DNA from: Strongylocentrotus droebachiensis
Lineage: Eukaryota; Echinodermata; Echinoidea; Camarodonta; Strongylocentrotidae
Direction of reading: 5' to 3'
NCBI GenBank assembly: GCA_035222895.1
Contig: JAVYIG010000898.1
Coordinates: 360,328 to 424,327, forward strand
DNA length: 64,000 nt
The position numbers were made by a program, and so were the translations under genes. Shown here in pieces: positions 1-9,300 of the stretch; positions within the stretch are counted from its first letter, which is position 1; every line of letters starts with the position of its first letter. The notes beneath the pieces were generated by a model. That model saw only the letters and a program-made list of their open reading frames with translations. It did not search any database and was not told the DNA's origin.

Positions 1-725
1 AAAAGAATGGTATGGTCTCCTAAGTGGTATCATTATGTTGCGCTTGAGCTTCTCTACCTGTTCGCGACATCGGTTTATGTTTCTCATCTTTCCCTTAAAA
101 AAATGTACCATGGTAACCAACATTCCATGGTAGTCAAAATTACCATGGTGGACCACGGTAACCATGGTTATCATGGTACATCACATTTGCAAATATCTTT
201 CTTAAAAAGAATGGTATGGTCTCCTAAGTGGTATCATTATGTTGCGCTTGAGCTTCTCTACCTGTTCGCGCCATCGGTTTATGTTTCTCATCTTTATTTA
301 TTGCGCGATGTTGAAAACGATTAAATCGCGTATATACTGTCATATTGCGCAATAAAAGAGTCATTTGAAGCATTTTTTACATTTGCAACATCACATTTGC
401 AAATATCTTTCTTAAAAAGAATGGTATGGTCTCCTAAGTGGTATCATTATGTTGCGCTTGAGCTTCTCTACCTGTTCGCGTCATCGGTTTATGTTTTTCA
501 TCTTTATTTATTGCGCTTAGAATGCTATGGTCTCCTAAATGGTATCATTATGTTGCGCTTGAGCTTCTCTACCTGTTCGCGACATCGGTTTATGTTTCTC
601 ATCTTTCCCTTAAAAAAATGTACCATGGTAACCAACATTCCATGGTAGTCAAAATTACCATGGTGGACCACGGTAACCATGGTTATCATGGTACATCACA
701 TTTGCAAATATCTTTCTTAAAAAGA

Positions 726-826
726 ATGGTATGGTCTCCTAAGTGGTATCATTGTGTTGCGCTTGAGCTTCTCTACCTGTTCGCGCCATCGGTTTATGTT
801 TCTCATCCTTATTTATTGCGCTTAGA
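726..826 (+). repeat. D half-unit, 101 bp (representative)
   Basis: Same truncated tail and TTAGAATGC joint as C, but with an A2-type head (CATTGTGTTGCGC, GCCATCGG, CATCCTT). It lies between two B units. Anchors: 726, 15519, 26404, 34098, 36731, 48620, 56314 and 58945. Inference: exchange between a C joint and an A2 unit. Confidence 0.88.
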
Positions 827-1842
827 ATGCTATGGTCTCCTAAATGGTATCATTATGTTGCGCTTGAGCTTCTCTACCTGTTCGCGACATCGGTTTATGT
901 TTCTCATCTTTCCCTTAAAAAAATGTACCATGGTAACCAACATTCCATGGTAGTCAAAATTACCATGGTGGACCACGGTAACCATGGTTATCATGGTACA
1001 TCACATTTGCAAATATCTTTCTTAAAAAGAATGGTATGGTCTCCTAAGTGGTATCATTGTGTTGCGCTTGAGCTTCTCTACCTGTTCGCGCCATCGGTTT
1101 ATGTTTCTCATCCTTATTTATTGCGCGGTGTTGAAAACGATTAAATCGCGTATATACTGTCATATTTTTCAATAAAAGAGTCATTTGAAGCATTTTTTAC
1201 ATTTGCAAATATCTTTCTTAAAAAGAATGGTATGGTCTCCTAAGTGGTATCATTATGTTGCGCTTGAGCTTCTCTACCTGTTTGCGCCATCGGTTTATGT
1301 TTCTCATCTTTATTTATTGCGCGATGTTGAAAACGATTAAATCGCGTATATACTGTCATATTGCGCAATAAAAGAGTCATTTGAAGCATTTTTTACATTT
1401 GCAACATCACATTTGCAAATATCTTTCTTAAAAAGAATGGTATGGTCTCCTAAGTGGTATCATTGTGTTGCGCTTGAGCTTCTCTACCTGTTCGCGCCAT
1501 CGGTTTATGTTTCTCATCCTTATTTATTGCGCGGTGTTGAAAACGATTAAATCGCGTATATACTGTCATATTTTTCAATAAAAGAGTCATTTGAAGCATT
1601 TTTTACATTTGCAAATATCTTTCTTAAAAAGAATGGTATGGTCTCCTAAGTGGTATCATTATGTTGCGCTTGAGCTTCTCTACCTGTTTGCGCCATCGGT
1701 TTATGTTTCTCATCTTTATTTATTGCGCGATGTTGAAAACGATTAAATCGCGTATATACTGTCATATTGCGCAATAAAAGAGTCATTTGAAGCATTTTTT
1801 ACATTTGCAACATCACATTTGCAAATATCTTTCTTAAAAAGA

Positions 1843-2021
1843 ATGGTATCATTATGTTGCGCTTGAGCTTCTCTACCTGTTCGCGCCATCGGTTTATGTT
1901 TCTCATCCTTATTTAATGCGCGGTGTTGAAAACGATTAAATCGCGTATATACTGTCATATTGTGCAATAAAAGCGTCATTTGAAGCATTTTTTACATTTG
2001 CAAATATCTTTCTTAAAAAGA
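1843..2021 (+). repeat. A3 unit with 17 bp head deletion, 179 bp (representative)
   Basis: GAATGGTATCATTATG replaces the normal head, in which GGTAT occurs twice 17 bp apart; one GGTAT and the 12 bp between the two copies are lost, including the GGTCTC site. Anchors of 17 bp deletion units: 1843, 13407, 16636, 17033, 24292, 27521, 31986, 35215, 37848, 46508, 49737, 54202, 57431 and 60061. Those at 16636, 27521, 35215, 49737 and 57431 carry a B tail; the rest carry A3 tails. Confidence 0.9.
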
Positions 2022-2217
2022 ATGGTATGGTCTCCTAAGTGGTATCATTATGTTGCGCTTGAGCTTCTCTACCTGTTCGCGCCATCGGTTTATGTTTCTC
2101 ATCCTTATTTATTGCGCGGTGTTGAAAACGATTAAATCGCGTATATACTGTCATATTGTGCAATAAAAGAGTCATTTGAAGCATTTTTTACATTTGCAAA
2201 TATCTTTCTTAAAAAGA
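2022..2217 (+). repeat. A3 unit, 196 bp (representative)
   Basis: Head with CATTATG and TTCGCGCCATCGG, then CATCCTTATTTA, GCGGTGTTG and ATTGTGCAAT, a single CpG-to-TpG change in the palindrome ATTGCGCAAT. It usually precedes a B unit. Marked subtypes: AGTAATTT (10301, 21186, 28880, 43402, 51096), AGCGTC (for example unit 11068) and CTTTTCTACC (for example unit 11474). Confidence 0.88.
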
Positions 2218-2335
2218 ATGGTATGGTCTCCTAAGTGGTATCATTATGTTGCGCTTGAGCTTCTCTACCTGTTCGCGACATCGGTTTATGTTTCTCATCT
2301 TTCCCTTAAAAAAATGTACCATGGTAACCAACATT

Positions 2336-2359
2336 CCATGGTAGTCAAAATTACCATGG
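2336..2359. repeat. Hairpin, 8 bp stem with 8 nt loop
   Basis: CCATGGTA and TACCATGG are perfect inverted copies flanking GTCAAAAT. It is nested inside the 77 bp foldback element and repeated in essentially every B unit. Confidence 0.85.
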
Positions 2360-2381
2360 TGGACCACGGTAACCATGGTTA
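2359..2381. repeat. GTGGACCAC and 12 bp TAACCATGGTTA palindromes
   Basis: GTGGACCAC (2359-2367) is symmetrical around its central A, and TAACCATGGTTA (2370-2381) is a perfect 12 bp palindrome that overlaps the right arm of the foldback. The +1 bp variant at 11670 destroys the second. Confidence 0.85.
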
Positions 2382-2732
2382 TCATGGTACATCACATTTG
2401 CAAATATCTTTCTTAAAAAGAATGGTATGGTCTCCTAAGTGGTATCATTATGTTGCGCTTGAGCTTCTCTACCTGTTCGCGACATCGGTTTATGTTTCTC
2501 ATCTTTCCCTTAAAAAAATGTACCATGGTAACCAACATTCCATGGTAGTCAAAATTACCATGGTGGACCACGGTAACCATGGTTATCATGGTACATCACA
2601 TTTGCAAATATCTTTCTTAAAAAGAATGGTATGGTCTCCTAAGTGGTATCATTATGTTGCGCTTGAGCTTCTCTACCTGTTCGCGCCATCGGTTTATGTT
2701 TCTCATCTTTATTTATTGCGCGATGTTGAAAA

Positions 2733-2769
2733 CGATTAAATCGCGTATATACTGTCATATTGCGCAATA
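2733..2769. repeat. Palindrome cluster in A tail (representative)
   Basis: CGATTAAATCG (2733-2743) is symmetrical around A, GTATATAC (2745-2752) is a perfect 8 bp palindrome and TATTGCGCAATA (2758-2769) is a perfect 12 bp palindrome. The last is intact in A1 and A6, changed at its CpG in A3 (TGTG) and A4 (GCAC), and destroyed in A2 (TTTTTC). Confidence 0.88.
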
Positions 2770-2809
2770 AAAGAGTCATTTGAAGCATTTTTTACATTTG
2801 CAACATCAC

Positions 2810-2819
2810 ATTTGCAAAT
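2810..2819. repeat. ATTTGCAAAT palindrome at the unit boundary
   Basis: A perfect 10 bp palindrome that opens every full head. It is shared by A and B tails and is where many exchange breakpoints fall (6307, 17388, 19907 and 42123 all lie within a few bases of such a site). It resembles octamer-type homeodomain sites, but that is only a resemblance. Confidence 0.8.
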
Positions 2820-2835
2820 ATCTTTCTTAAAAAGA

Positions 2836-2936
2836 ATGGTATGGTCTCCTAAGTGGTATCATTATGTTGCGCTTGAGCTTCTCTACCTGTTCGCGTCATC
2901 GGTTTATGTTTTTCATCTTTATTTATTGCGCTTAGA
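2836..2936 (+). repeat. C half-unit, 101 bp (representative)
   Basis: Head with TTCGCGTCATCGG and TTTTTCATC, then TTTATTTATTGCGC joined directly to TTAGAATGCTATGG, a diverged restart of the next head. The next head keeps TCCTAAATGG instead of TCCTAAGTGG and always belongs to a B unit, except at 41540 and its second-copy partner near 63753. C plus B is therefore a fixed 305 bp pair. A subtype with CTCTATCTG occurs at 4723, 5420, 9638, 20523, 40728, 42739 and 62942. Confidence 0.9.
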
Positions 2937-3546
2937 ATGCTATGGTCTCCTAAATGGTATCATTATGTTGCGCTTGAGCTTCTCTACCTGTTCGCGACAT
3001 CGGTTTATGTTTCTCATCTTTCCCTTAAAAAAATGTACCATGGTAACCAACATTCCATGGTAGTCAAAATTACCATGGTGGACCACGGTAACCATGGTTA
3101 TCATGGTACATCACATTTGCAAATATCTTTCTTAAAAAGAATGGTATGGTCTCCTAAGTGGTATCATTGTGTTGCGCTTGAGCTTCTCTACCTGTTCGCG
3201 CCATCGGTTTATGTTTCTCATCCTTATTTATTGCGCGGTGTTGAAAACGATTAAATCGCGTATATACTGTCATATTTTTCAATAAAAGAGTCATTTGAAG
3301 CATTTTTTACATTTGCAAATATCTTTCTTAAAAAGAATGGTATGGTCTCCTAAGTGGTATCATTATGTTGCGCTTGAGCTTCTCTACCTGTTTGCGCCAT
3401 CGGTTTATGTTTCTCATCTTTATTTATTGCGCGATGTTGAAAACGATTAAATCGCGTATATACTGTCATATTGCGCAATAAAAGAGTCATTTGAAGCATT
3501 TTTTACATTTGCAACATCACATTTGCAAATATCTTTCTTAAAAAGA

Positions 3547-3742
3547 ATGGTATGGTCTCCTAAGTGGTATCATTGTGTTGCGCTTGAGCTTCTCTACCTG
3601 TTCGCGCCATCGGTTTATGTTTCTCATCCTTATTTATTGCGCGGTGTTGAAAACGATTAAATCGCGTATATACTGTCATATTTTTCAATAAAAGAGTCAT
3701 TTGAAGCATTTTTTACATTTGCAAATATCTTTCTTAAAAAGA
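3547..3742 (+). repeat. A2 unit, 196 bp (representative)
   Basis: Told apart by CATTGTGTTGCGC in the head (others have CATTATG), CATCCTTATTTA, GCGGTGTTG and the disrupted palindrome ATTTTTCAAT where A1 has ATTGCGCAAT. It has no 14 bp insertion. It is the main component of K blocks, where two A2 units often stand in a row (for example 3547 and 3743, 7664 and 7860, 18745 and 18941). Confidence 0.9.
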
Positions 3743-3938
3743 ATGGTATGGTCTCCTAAGTGGTATCATTGTGTTGCGCTTGAGCTTCTCTACCTGTTCG
3801 CGCCATCGGTTTATGTTTCTCATCCTTATTTATTGCGCGGTGTTGAAAACGATTAAATCGCGTATATACTGTCATATTTTTCAATAAAAGAGTCATTTGA
3901 AGCATTTTTTACATTTGCAAATATCTTTCTTAAAAAGA

Positions 3939-4134
3939 ATGGTATGGTCTCCTAAGTGGTATCATTATGTTGCGCTTGAGCTTCTCTACCTGTTTGCGCC
4001 ATCGGTTTATGTTTCTCATCTTTATTTATTGCGCGATGTTGAAAACGATTAAATCGCGTATATACTGTCATATTGCACAATAAAAGAGCCATTTGAAGCA
4101 AGTTTTACATTTGCAAATATCTTTCTTAAAAAAA
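3939..4134 (+). repeat. A4 unit, 196 bp (representative)
   Basis: Head with TTTGCGCC; tail with GCGATG, ATTGCACAAT (the CpG-to-CpA counterpart of the A3 change), AGAGCCATTTGAAGC and AAGTTTTACATT. Other anchors: 4527, 8658, 9442, 19739, 20327, 39944, 40532, 42543, 62158 and 62746. It is most often followed by the replaced-head patch; exceptions are 9442, 20327 and 42543, which are followed by a normal-head C unit. Confidence 0.88.
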
Positions 4135-4330
4135 TCAACTCGGTCTCCTAAGTGGTATCATTGTGTTGCGCTTGAGCTTCTCTACCTGTTCGCGCCATCG
4201 GTTTATGTTTCTCATCCTTATTTATTGCGCGGTGTTGAAAACGATTAAATCGCGTATATACTGTCATATTTTTCAATAAAAGAGTCATTTGAAGCATTTT
4301 TTACATTTGCAAATATCTTTCTTAAAAAGA
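4135..4330 (+). repeat. A2 unit with replaced head patch (representative)
   Basis: The head begins AAAAAAATCAACTCGGTCTC where other units have AAAAAGAATGGTATGGTCTC, so the patch TCAACTC replaces ATGGTAT without changing the length. Anchors: 4135, 8854, 19935, 40140, 42151 and 62354 on A2 units, and 4723, 40728 and 62942 on C half-units. All except 42151 follow an A4 tail; 42151 follows a B-type tail and marks the start region of super-repeat 2. Confidence 0.87.
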
Positions 4331-4722
4331 ATGGTATGGTCTCCTAAGTGGTATCATTGTGTTGCGCTTGAGCTTCTCTACCTGTTCGCGCCATCGGTTT
4401 ATGTTTCTCATCCTTATTTATTGCGCGGTGTTGAAAACGATTAAATCGCGTATATACTGTCATATTTTTCAATAAAAGAGTCATTTGAAGCATTTTTTAC
4501 ATTTGCAAATATCTTTCTTAAAAAGAATGGTATGGTCTCCTAAGTGGTATCATTATGTTGCGCTTGAGCTTCTCTACCTGTTTGCGCCATCGGTTTATGT
4601 TTCTCATCTTTATTTATTGCGCGATGTTGAAAACGATTAAATCGCGTATATACTGTCATATTGCACAATAAAAGAGCCATTTGAAGCAAGTTTTACATTT
4701 GCAAATATCTTTCTTAAAAAAA

Positions 4723-4823
4723 TCAACTCGGTCTCCTAAGTGGTATCATTATGCTGCGCTTGAGCTTCTCTATCTGTTCGCGTCATCGGTTTATGTTTTT
4801 CATCTTTATTTATTGCGCTTAGA
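4723..4823 (+). repeat. C half-unit with replaced head patch
   Basis: Carries the TCAACTC patch together with CATTATGCTGCGC and CTCTATCTG. Equivalent units are at 40728 and 62942. Elsewhere (9638, 20523, 42739) the C half-unit after an A4 unit has the ordinary head, so head patch and half-unit can be separated by exchange. Confidence 0.84.
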
Positions 4824-5360
4824 ATGCTATGGTCTCCTAAATGGTATCATTATGTTGCGCTTGAGCTTCTCTACCTGTTCGCGACATCGGTTTATGTTTC
4901 TCATCTTTCCCTTAAAAAAATGTACCATGGTAACCAACATTCCATGGTAGTCAAAATTACCATGGTGGACCACGGTAACCATGGTTATCATGGTACATCA
5001 CATTTGCAAATATCTTTCTTAAAAAGAATGGTATGGTCTCCTAAGTGGTATCATTGTGTTGCGCTTGAGCTTCTCTACCTGTTCGCGCCATCGGTTTATG
5101 TTTCTCATCCTTATTTATTGCGCGGTGTTGAAAACGATTAAATCGCGTATATACTGTCATATTTTTCAATAAAAGAGTCATTTGAAGCATTTTTTACATT
5201 TGCAAATATCTTTCTTAAAAAGAATGGTATGGTCTCCTAAGTGGTATCATTATGTTGCGCTTGAGCTTCTCTACCTGTTTGCGCCATCGGTTTATGTTTC
5301 TCATCTTTATTTATTGCGCGGTGTTGAAAACGATTAAATCGCGTATATACTGTCATATTG

Positions 5361-6306
5361 TGCAATAAAAGAGTCATTTGAAGCATTTTTTACATTTGCA
5401 AATATCTTTCTTAAAAAGAATGGTATGGTCTCCTAAGTGGTATCATTATGTTGCGCTTGAGCTTCTCTATCTGTTCGCGTCATCGGTTTATGTTTTTCAT
5501 CTTTATTTATTGCGCTTAGAATGCTATGGTCTCCTAAATGGTATCATTATGTTGCGCTTGAGCTTCTCTACCTGTTCGCGACATCGGTTTATGTTTCTCA
5601 TCTTTCCCTTAAAAAAATGTACCATGGTAACCAACATTCCATGGTAGTCAAAATTACCATGGTGGACCACGGTAACCATGGTTATCATGGTACATCACAT
5701 TTGCAAATATCTTTCTTAAAAAGAATGGTATGGTCTCCTAAGTGGTATCATTATGTTGCGCTTGAGCTTCTCTACCTGTTCGCGACATCGGTTTATGTTT
5801 CTCATCTTTCCCTTAAAAAAATGTACCATGGTAACCAACATTCCATGGTAGTCAAAATTACCATGGTGGACCACGGTAACCATGGTTATCATGGTACATC
5901 ACATTTGCAAATATCTTTCTTAAAAAGAATGGTATGGTCTCCTAAGTGGTATCATTATGTTGCGCTTGAGCTTCTCTACCTGTTCGCGCCATCGGTTTAT
6001 GTTTCTCATCTTTATTTATTGCGCGATGTTGAAAACGATTAAATCGCGTATATACTGTCATATTGCGCAATAAAAGAGTCATTTGAAGCATTTTTTACAT
6101 TTGCAACATCACATTTGCAAATATCTTTCTTAAAAAGAATGGTATGGTCTCCTAAGTGGTATCATTATGTTGCGCTTGAGCTTCTCTACCTGTTCGCGCC
6201 ATCGGTTTATGTTTCTCATCCTTATTTATTGCGCGGTGTTGAAAACGATTAAATCGCGTATATACTGTCATATTGTGCAATAAAAGAGTCATTTGAAGCA
6301 TTTTTT
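5361..6306. repeat. Mosaic joint between two amplified blocks
   Basis: Units read: end of an A5 unit, C at 5420 (with CTATCTG), B at 5521, B at 5725, A1 at 5929, A3 at 6139. This exact order does not recur elsewhere in the window, although each unit type does; the series A1, A3, B, B, A1 also occurs at 14190-15213 and 27708-28731. Inference: a recombination joint linking the 1-5360 block to the 6307-9342 block. Confidence 0.65.
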
Positions 6307-9300
6307 ACATTTGCAAATATCTTTCTTAAAAAGAATGGTATGGTCTCCTAAGTGGTATCATTATGTTGCGCTTGAGCTTCTCTACCTGTTCGCGACATCG
6401 GTTTATGTTTCTCATCTTTCCCTTAAAAAAATGTACCATGGTAACCAACATTCCATGGTAGTCAAAATTACCATGGTGGACCACGGTAACCATGGTTATC
6501 ATGGTACATCACATTTGCAAATATCTTTCTTAAAAAGAATGGTATGGTCTCCTAAGTGGTATCATTATGTTGCGCTTGAGCTTCTCTACCTGTTCGCGAC
6601 ATCGGTTTATGTTTCTCATCTTTCCCTTAAAAAAATGTACCATGGTAACCAACATTCCATGGTAGTCAAAATTACCATGGTGGACCACGGTAACCATGGT
6701 TATCATGGTACATCACATTTGCAAATATCTTTCTTAAAAAGAATGGTATGGTCTCCTAAGTGGTATCATTATGTTGCGCTTGAGCTTCTCTACCTGTTCG
6801 CGCCATCGGTTTATGTTTCTCATCTTTATTTATTGCGCGATGTTGAAAACGATTAAATCGCGTATATACTGTCATATTGCGCAATAAAAGAGTCATTTGA
6901 AGCATTTTTTACATTTGCAACATCACATTTGCAAATATCTTTCTTAAAAAGAATGGTATGGTCTCCTAAGTGGTATCATTATGTTGCGCTTGAGCTTCTC
7001 TACCTGTTCGCGTCATCGGTTTATGTTTTTCATCTTTATTTATTGCGCTTAGAATGCTATGGTCTCCTAAATGGTATCATTATGTTGCGCTTGAGCTTCT
7101 CTACCTGTTCGCGACATCGGTTTATGTTTCTCATCTTTCCCTTAAAAAAATGTACCATGGTAACCAACATTCCATGGTAGTCAAAATTACCATGGTGGAC
7201 CACGGTAACCATGGTTATCATGGTACATCACATTTGCAAATATCTTTCTTAAAAAGAATGGTATGGTCTCCTAAGTGGTATCATTGTGTTGCGCTTGAGC
7301 TTCTCTACCTGTTCGCGCCATCGGTTTATGTTTCTCATCCTTATTTATTGCGCGGTGTTGAAAACGATTAAATCGCGTATATACTGTCATATTTTTCAAT
7401 AAAAGAGTCATTTGAAGCATTTTTTACATTTGCAAATATCTTTCTTAAAAAGAATGGTATGGTCTCCTAAGTGGTATCATTATGTTGCGCTTGAGCTTCT
7501 CTACCTGTTTGCGCCATCGGTTTATGTTTCTCATCTTTATTTATTGCGCGATGTTGAAAACGATTAAATCGCGTATATACTGTCATATTGCGCAATAAAA
7601 GAGTCATTTGAAGCATTTTTTACATTTGCAACATCACATTTGCAAATATCTTTCTTAAAAAGAATGGTATGGTCTCCTAAGTGGTATCATTGTGTTGCGC
7701 TTGAGCTTCTCTACCTGTTCGCGCCATCGGTTTATGTTTCTCATCCTTATTTATTGCGCGGTGTTGAAAACGATTAAATCGCGTATATACTGTCATATTT
7801 TTCAATAAAAGAGTCATTTGAAGCATTTTTTACATTTGCAAATATCTTTCTTAAAAAGAATGGTATGGTCTCCTAAGTGGTATCATTGTGTTGCGCTTGA
7901 GCTTCTCTACCTGTTCGCGCCATCGGTTTATGTTTCTCATCCTTATTTATTGCGCGGTGTTGAAAACGATTAAATCGCGTATATACTGTCATATTTTTCA
8001 ATAAAAGAGTCATTTGAAGCATTTTTTACATTTGCAAATATCTTTCTTAAAAAGAATGGTATGGTCTCCTAAGTGGTATCATTATGTTGCGCTTGAGCTT
8101 CTCTACCTGTTTGCGCCATCGGTTTATGTTTCTCATCTTTATTTATTGCGCGATGTTGAAAACGATTAAATCGCGTATATACTGTCATATTGCGCAATAA
8201 AAGAGTCATTTGAAGCATTTTTTACATTTGCAACATCACATTTGCAAATATCTTTCTTAAAAAGAATGGTATGGTCTCCTAAGTGGTATCATTGTGTTGC
8301 GCTTGAGCTTCTCTACCTGTTCGCGCCATCGGTTTATGTTTCTCATCCTTATTTATTGCGCGGTGTTGAAAACGATTAAATCGCGTATATACTGTCATAT
8401 TTTTCAATAAAAGAGTCATTTGAAGCATTTTTTACATTTGCAAATATCTTTCTTAAAAAGAATGGTATGGTCTCCTAAGTGGTATCATTGTGTTGCGCTT
8501 GAGCTTCTCTACCTGTTCGCGCCATCGGTTTATGTTTCTCATCCTTATTTATTGCGCGGTGTTGAAAACGATTAAATCGCGTATATACTGTCATATTTTT
8601 CAATAAAAGAGTCATTTGAAGCATTTTTTACATTTGCAAATATCTTTCTTAAAAAGAATGGTATGGTCTCCTAAGTGGTATCATTCTGTTGCGCTTGAGC
8701 TTCTCTACCTGTTTGCGCCATCGGTTTATGTTTCTCATCTTTATTTATTGCGCGATGTTGAAAACGATTAAATCGCGTATATACTGTCATATTGCACAAT
8801 AAAAGAGCCATTTGAAGCAAGTTTTACATTTGCAAATATCTTTCTTAAAAAAATCAACTCGGTCTCCTAAGTGGTATCATTGTGTTGCGCTTGAGCTTCT
8901 CTACCTGTTCGCGCCATCGGTTTATGTTTCTCATCCTTATTTATTGCGCGGTGTTGAAAACGATTAAATCGCGTATATACTGTCATATTTTTCAATAAAA
9001 GAGTCATTTGAAGCATTTTTTACATTTGCAAATATCTTTCTTAAAAAGAATGGTATGGTCTCCTAAGTGGTATCATTGTGTTGCGCTTGAGCTTCTCTAC
9101 CTGTTCGCGCCATCGGTTTATGTTTCTCATCCTTATTTATTGCGCGGTGTTGAAAACGATTAAATCGCGTATATACTGTCATATTTTTCAATAAAAGAGT
9201 CATTTGAAGCATTTTTTACATTTGCAAATATCTTTCTTAAAAAGAATGGTATGGTCTCCTAAGTGGTATCATTATGTTGCGCTTGAGCTTCTCTACCTGT

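Larger units (their letters stand above)
2315..2391. repeat. Foldback element in B tail (77 bp, representative)
   Basis: The left arm TGTACCATGGTAACCA (2315-2330) and right arm TGGTTATCATGGTACA (2376-2391) are inverted copies with one mismatch in 16. Between them lie further inverted repeats and CCATGG cores. There is no obvious target-site duplication (left flank A-run, right flank TCACATTT), so a miniature transposon is possible but not supported. Known: short dyad symmetries able to form cruciforms are frequent in centromeric satellites. Inference: structural or protein-binding role, untested. Confidence 0.85.
2218..2421 (+). repeat. B unit, 204 bp, foldback tail (representative)
   Basis: The conserved head with TTCGCGACATCGG is followed at CATC by TTTCCCTTAAAAAAATG and a dense set of inverted repeats with four CCATGG sites, ending ACATCACATTTGC. 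Tandem B units occur as pairs (2218 and 2422, 5521 and 5725, 6335 and 6539, 13782 and 13986, and so on) and once as a triple (17212, 17416, 17620). I count about 100 B units in the window. The length of 204 is divisible by three and one forward frame has no stop, which produces long but unsupported reading frames. Confidence 0.92.
2626..2835 (+). repeat. A1 unit, 210 bp (representative)
   Basis: Conserved head with TTCGCGCCATCGG, then CATCTTTATTTATTGCGCGATG, split here as CATCTTTATTTA and TTGCGCGATG, an AT-rich tail with several perfect palindromes, TATTGCGCAATA, AGAGTCATTTGAAGC, and a 14 bp insertion (second ACATTTGC separated by AACATC) before the next head. A subtype has TTTGCGCC in place of TTCGCGCC, for example at 3337-3546. 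The TTCG subtype is followed by C or A3 units, and the TTTG subtype mostly by A2 or 17-bp-deleted units. Other TTCG copies include 211, 6743, 12080, 14190, 15004, 17824, 23175-minus-210 (22965) and 27708. Confidence 0.9.
1..5360. repeat. K-type block, earlier copy of 36006-41365
   Basis: All landmark units here sit exactly 36,005 bp upstream of matching units, including the private variant TTTAATGCGCGG near 1914 (again near 37919 and 60132). Unit order from base 7: B, A1, C, B, D, B, A2, A1, A2, A1, deletion unit, A3, B, B, A1, C, B, then A2-rich units with two replaced-head units at 4135 and 4723, then C, B, A2. Correspondence stops at 5361, where T replaces the C found at 41366 in the palindrome TATTGCGCAATA and the 14 bp insertion is absent. 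Inference: remnant of an earlier super-repeat whose following part has been rearranged. Landmarks were compared, not every base. Confidence 0.85.

Noticed and set aside
1743-1988. 81-codon minus-strand frame, also at 13307, 16933, 24192, 31886, 37748, 46408, 54102 and 59961
   Set aside because: It depends only on the 17 bp head deletion joining two stop-free stretches; no independent sign of coding.
2315-2391. Miniature inverted-repeat transposon (MITE)
   Set aside because: Inverted arms exist, but there is no target-site duplication and no empty site: A units carry a different tail rather than an uninterrupted version of the same one.
2745-2752. GTATATAC as a TATA-type promoter element
   Set aside because: It is present in nearly all A tails as part of a palindrome cluster; nothing else in the sequence indicates a promoter.
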